Translations under genes and position numbers: made by a program
Notes under the pieces: generated by a model
What the model saw: the letters and a program-made list of their open reading frames with translations, nothing else
What the model was told of the DNA's origin: nothing
Databases searched by the model: none
Origin: a bacterium
GTDB lineage: Bacteria > Chloroflexota > Dehalococcoidia > Tepidiformales > Tepidiformaceae
DNA length: 7,373 nucleotides
Reading direction: 5' to 3'
NCBI GenBank assembly: GCA_945861295.1
Contig: CAMAUF010000098.1
Coordinates: forward strand, 1 to 7,373
Part shown: positions 5,499 through 7,373 of the stretch, in pieces
How the letters are laid out: each line of letters starts with the position of its first letter
Numbering within the stretch: position 1 is the first letter of the stretch

Positions 5499-5506
5499 TA
5501 AGTTCG

Positions 5507-5908
5507 ATGCGCACCCTTCGCACGAAGATGACTGCTTTCTTGGCGGTTTCCTTGGGCATCGCGGCCATCCTCGGCGGATCCCTCGGGATCGTGACCGCCA
5601 GCGTCCGCCAGCCGCTTTCCGCCGGGTTCAACCTTGCCGGTGGCCCGCTTAACGGCGACATCTCGCCCGACCAGTACGTCGCTTGCCTCGCGGCGAGCGC
5701 CTGGAACTCCGTCTATATTTGGGACGGCCCAACGCAAACCTGGCGTCACTACTTCAACACGTCCGCGGGCGTCCCCGGCTACGTCAACCTCGCCTCCGCC
5801 GGCGGGATCTCGACCATTCCCCGCGGGTCGGGCGTGGTGTTGCTCATGACCCTGGCGGTCCCGAGCCCACGCCTCAAGGATTCCAACGCCGAGAGTTGCA
5901 GCGGGTAG
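5507..5908 (+). CDS. Small secreted or membrane-anchored protein of unknown function
   Basis: I do not recognise a function. The product has 133 residues. It opens with a basic stretch (MRTLRTK) and a hydrophobic segment (about 9-30), followed by a possible signal peptidase site near TASVRQ. The rest would be outside the membrane. The outer part has a compact domain (about 37-114): GFNLAGGPLNGDISPDQ, ACL, then AWNSVYIWDGPTQTW with Trp66, Trp72 and Trp79, then GVPGYVN and a hydrophobic end, GVVLLM. I recall similar short aromatic domains in secreted proteins of Chloroflexota, but did not check this. Cys60 and Cys131 are the only Cys residues and could form a disulfide. The start was chosen because GGAGGTAAG lies just upstream; the frame is open 24 codons farther up (ATG at 5435), but that stretch holds the leader RNA folds. 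It is first in the set with the JAMM protease (6 bases downstream), folP and folK. Confidence 0.8.
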   Translation: MRTLRTKMTAFLAVSLGIAAILGGSLGIVTASVRQPLSAGFNLAGGPLNGDISPDQYVACLAASAWNSVYIWDGPTQTWRHYFNTSAGVPGYVNLASAGGISTIPRGSGVVLLMTLAVPSPRLKDSNAESCSG

Positions 5909-5914
5909 CCCGAG

Positions 5915-6337
5915 ATGCCCCCAGTGATCCGAATTAGCCAGACCCACCTCGACGCCATGATCGCCCATGCGCTGGAAGACGCGCCGATCGAATGCTGCGG
6001 CCTCATCGCCGCGAAGGACGGGGTCGTCACCGGCATCCATCGCGCCAAGAACCGCGAGGCAAGCCCCTATCGCTTCAGCATCAATCCCCTGGAGACACGG
6101 GACATCACTGAGGCGATCGAGGACGCGGGGAGCGAACTGGCGGGGTTCTACCACTCGCACACGGGCAGCGAAGCGCGGCCGAGCCCCACCGACATCCGCA
6201 CGATGGGCCCGCTGTTCGGCCCTCCATACGTCCACGTCGTCGTTGGCGTCGCGGACCGGGAGAAGCCCCACGCCCGCGTCTTTTTCATCGCGGACAGCGC
6301 AGCCATCGAACAGGAATTCGGGACCTTCGAGGGATGA
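5915..6337 (+). CDS. JAMM/Mov34 (M67 family) zinc metallopeptidase
   Basis: JAMM peptidases are zinc enzymes that cleave isopeptide or C-terminal peptide bonds. Bacterial forms remove peptides or amino acids from ubiquitin-like sulfur carriers; the M. tuberculosis Mec protein, which frees cysteine from CysO, is the best-known example. The 140-residue product is a bare JAMM domain. The upstream Glu26 is in PIECCGLIAA, and the signature H-x-H-x7-S-x2-D is complete: His80, His82, Ser90 and Asp93 in YHSHTGSEARPSPTD. The ending VHVVVGVAD...ARVFFI also fits the fold. All zinc and catalytic residues are present, so it should be active. No signal peptide is seen, so it is cytoplasmic. It starts 6 bases after the small secreted gene with a weak ribosome binding site. 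Its stop overlaps the folP start (ATGA), so the two are translationally coupled. No ThiS/CysO-like carrier or E1-like enzyme gene is in the window, so the substrate is unknown. Confidence 0.92.
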   Translation: MPPVIRISQTHLDAMIAHALEDAPIECCGLIAAKDGVVTGIHRAKNREASPYRFSINPLETRDITEAIEDAGSELAGFYHSHTGSEARPSPTDIRTMGPLFGPPYVHVVVGVADREKPHARVFFIADSAAIEQEFGTFEG

Positions 6338-7194
6338 GCGGGCAGCCGGCGCGGACTCACGCGTACGCGGCTCGGTGTCTGGTGATACGTGGTCGCTCCT
6401 TTGTTTGGGGCGAACGGACGTTCGTGATGGGGATCATCAATGTGACGCCGGATTCCTTCAGCGGTGACGGTTTGGGCGGCGATGTCGCGGCATCGGTCGC
6501 CCAAGCGCTGGCCTTCGAAGCTGCGGGCGCAGACATCCTCGATCTCGGGGCCGAGTCCAGCCGGCCCGGCGCCGAGGAGCTGGAAGAGGGCACGGAAGCG
6601 CTCCGGCTCATGCCGCACCTGCGCGCCATCCGGGCCGCCACCGCCTTGCCAATCTCCGTCGACACCTACCATGCCGCAGTCGCGGAGCAGGCTCTGGCGG
6701 CGGGCGCGGACATGCTCAACGACATCCACGGCTTCCAGCGCGACCCGCGGATGGCGAAGGTCGCGGCGACCGCGGACGTGCCCGTCATCGCGATGCACAA
6801 CCAGCGCGGGCGGCACGTCACCGATGTCGGCGTTGAACTCATGGCGGGCATCGAACGGATCGAGGCCATCGCGGCGAGCGCCGGAATCGCGCGCGGCCAA
6901 TTGATCGTCGACCCAGGGTTCGGCTTCGGTTGGACGCCCGCCGAGAACCTTGAGTTGATCCGGCAGATCCCCAAGCTGAGTTCAGCCGGGCTGCCCATCC
7001 TCGTCGGGGTCTCCCGAAAGTCCACGATTGGCCATGTGCTCGGGAGCGGGACGGGCGAGCGGCTCGATGGCGCCGCAGCGCTCGTCACCCTGGCGATCGC
7101 GGGCGGCGCCGATATCGTCCGCGTCCACGATGTCGCGGCCATGGTCCGCGTCTGCCGGATGGCCGACGCCGTCATCCGGGGGTGGGAGGGATGA
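6334..7194 (+). CDS. folP: Dihydropteroate synthase
   Basis: The enzyme joins para-aminobenzoate to hydroxymethyl-dihydropterin pyrophosphate, making dihydropteroate for folate; it is the sulfonamide target. The 286-residue product is a TIM barrel with all signature segments: MGIINVTPDSFSGDG (32-46, Asn36), DLGAESSRPGA (70-80), SVDTY with Asp110, ND with Asn129, DPGFGFGW (193-200), VGVSRKS with Lys229, and VRVHDV with Arg263 and His265. These match the known pterin, diphosphate and pABA contacts. The usual GGESTRPG loop reads GAESSRPG, with Ser76 where Thr is common. The start overlaps the JAMM stop as ATGA, and its stop overlaps the folK start as ATGA. The first 20 residues are longer than in many homologues, so a downstream start is possible, but the overlap and the GAGGG just upstream favour this one. 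It is the core of a folate operon with folK. Confidence 0.97.
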   Translation: MSGQPARTHAYAARCLVIRGRSFVWGERTFVMGIINVTPDSFSGDGLGGDVAASVAQALAFEAAGADILDLGAESSRPGAEELEEGTEALRLMPHLRAIRAATALPISVDTYHAAVAEQALAAGADMLNDIHGFQRDPRMAKVAATADVPVIAMHNQRGRHVTDVGVELMAGIERIEAIAASAGIARGQLIVDPGFGFGWTPAENLELIRQIPKLSSAGLPILVGVSRKSTIGHVLGSGTGERLDGAAALVTLAIAGGADIVRVHDVAAMVRVCRMADAVIRGWEG

Positions 7195-7373
7195 TCGAAA
7201 CCGCATACCTGGCGCTCGGATCGAACCTTGGCCATCGCGCCGGCAACCTCCAACGCGCGATCGACCTCCTCCTCGACGAAGGCGTGCGCGTCGACCGCGT
7301 CTCGTCGGTCTGGGAGACCGCGCCCGTGCCCGCGGACCAACCCCCGTTCCTGAACGCGGTGGTCGCGGCAACG
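7191..7373 (+). CDS. folK: HPPK (6-hydroxymethyl-dihydropterin pyrophosphokinase), cut by the right edge
   Basis: HPPK transfers pyrophosphate from ATP to hydroxymethyl-dihydropterin, making the substrate of FolP. The 61 residues in view run to the last base. They show the typical start AYLALGSNLGHRAGNL (residues 5-20), the VDRVSSVWETAPV segment (34-46), and the FLNAVV strand (53-58). The ATG overlaps the folP stop as ATGA, and GGGAGGG lies directly upstream. The ATP- and metal-binding Asp residues and the C-terminal half are outside the window. In many bacteria folB (dihydroneopterin aldolase) lies between folP and folK; here it does not. Identification is very sure from the N-terminus. Confidence 0.94.
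   Translation, partial: MIETAYLALGSNLGHRAGNLQRAIDLLLDEGVRVDRVSSVWETAPVPADQPPFLNAVVAAT

Noticed and set aside
5435..5506. Upstream start of the small secreted protein
   Set aside because: It would place 24 residues before a normal signal sequence, and the strong GGAGGTAAG lies before the ATG at 5507.
5432..5506. Match to a known riboswitch (cyclic di-GMP, cobalamin, glycine, guanidine classes considered)
   Set aside because: None of the conserved core strings I know for these classes is present, so only a generic two-state fold is reported.
5390..6271. Open minus-strand frame of 293 codons
   Set aside because: It lies opposite the small secreted gene and the intact JAMM peptidase, and shows no domain.
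1..7373. CRISPR arrays, insertion sequences, tRNA genes, phage or defence genes
   Set aside because: No regular repeat-spacer pattern, transposase motif, tRNA-like fold or defence domain was seen; every region longer than about 300 bases is covered by a recognisable gene.

Overview
The window is a GC-rich bacterial chromosomal segment. The gene content is mostly housekeeping: threonine/methionine biosynthesis, ribosomal proteins, single-stranded DNA binding, cell-wall hydrolysis and folate synthesis. There are no tRNA or rRNA genes, insertion sequences, CRISPR arrays or phage genes. Several traits suggest a Chloroflexota-like organism: a long Thr/Pro linker on a secreted peptidase, a small secreted protein with a 'GFNLAGGPLN...ACL...YIWD' domain, and an rpsF-ssb-rpsR cluster followed by a membrane-anchored parvulin-like protein. 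This assignment is inference from protein style; no database was searched.

Left half (1-3387), all on the minus strand and read right to left: rpsF (bS6), ssb, rpsR (bS18), a membrane-anchored parvulin/SurA-like folding factor, and homoserine dehydrogenase. The last starts with GTG and runs off the left edge. Gaps are 9, 53, 4 and 32 bases, so this looks like one transcription unit. rplI, which often follows rpsR, is not there. A perfect 8-bp GC hairpin sits between ssb and rpsR.

Middle (3388-5290): a 240-base divergent intergenic region holds the rpsF leader, with two small hairpins and an imperfect 27-base direct repeat. It is followed by a plus-strand secreted M23 peptidase with a Thr/Pro tail. 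Converging on that gene is a minus-strand histidine phosphatase, which may be read from a leaderless mRNA.

Right part (5291-7373): a structured 216-base intergenic region contains a tandem 11-mer inside a short inverted repeat, an 11-bp hairpin, and a possible two-state fold over the ribosome binding site. It precedes a tight plus-strand set: a small secreted protein of unknown function, a JAMM/M67 metallopeptidase, folP and folK (cut by the right edge). The last three overlap by ATGA start/stop junctions and the first two are 6 bases apart, so they are very likely co-transcribed and translationally coupled. No clearly new multi-gene system is visible. The best leads are the RNA structure before the small secreted gene, the small secreted protein plus JAMM protease attached to folate genes, and a parvulin-like protein that has lost its catalytic residues.
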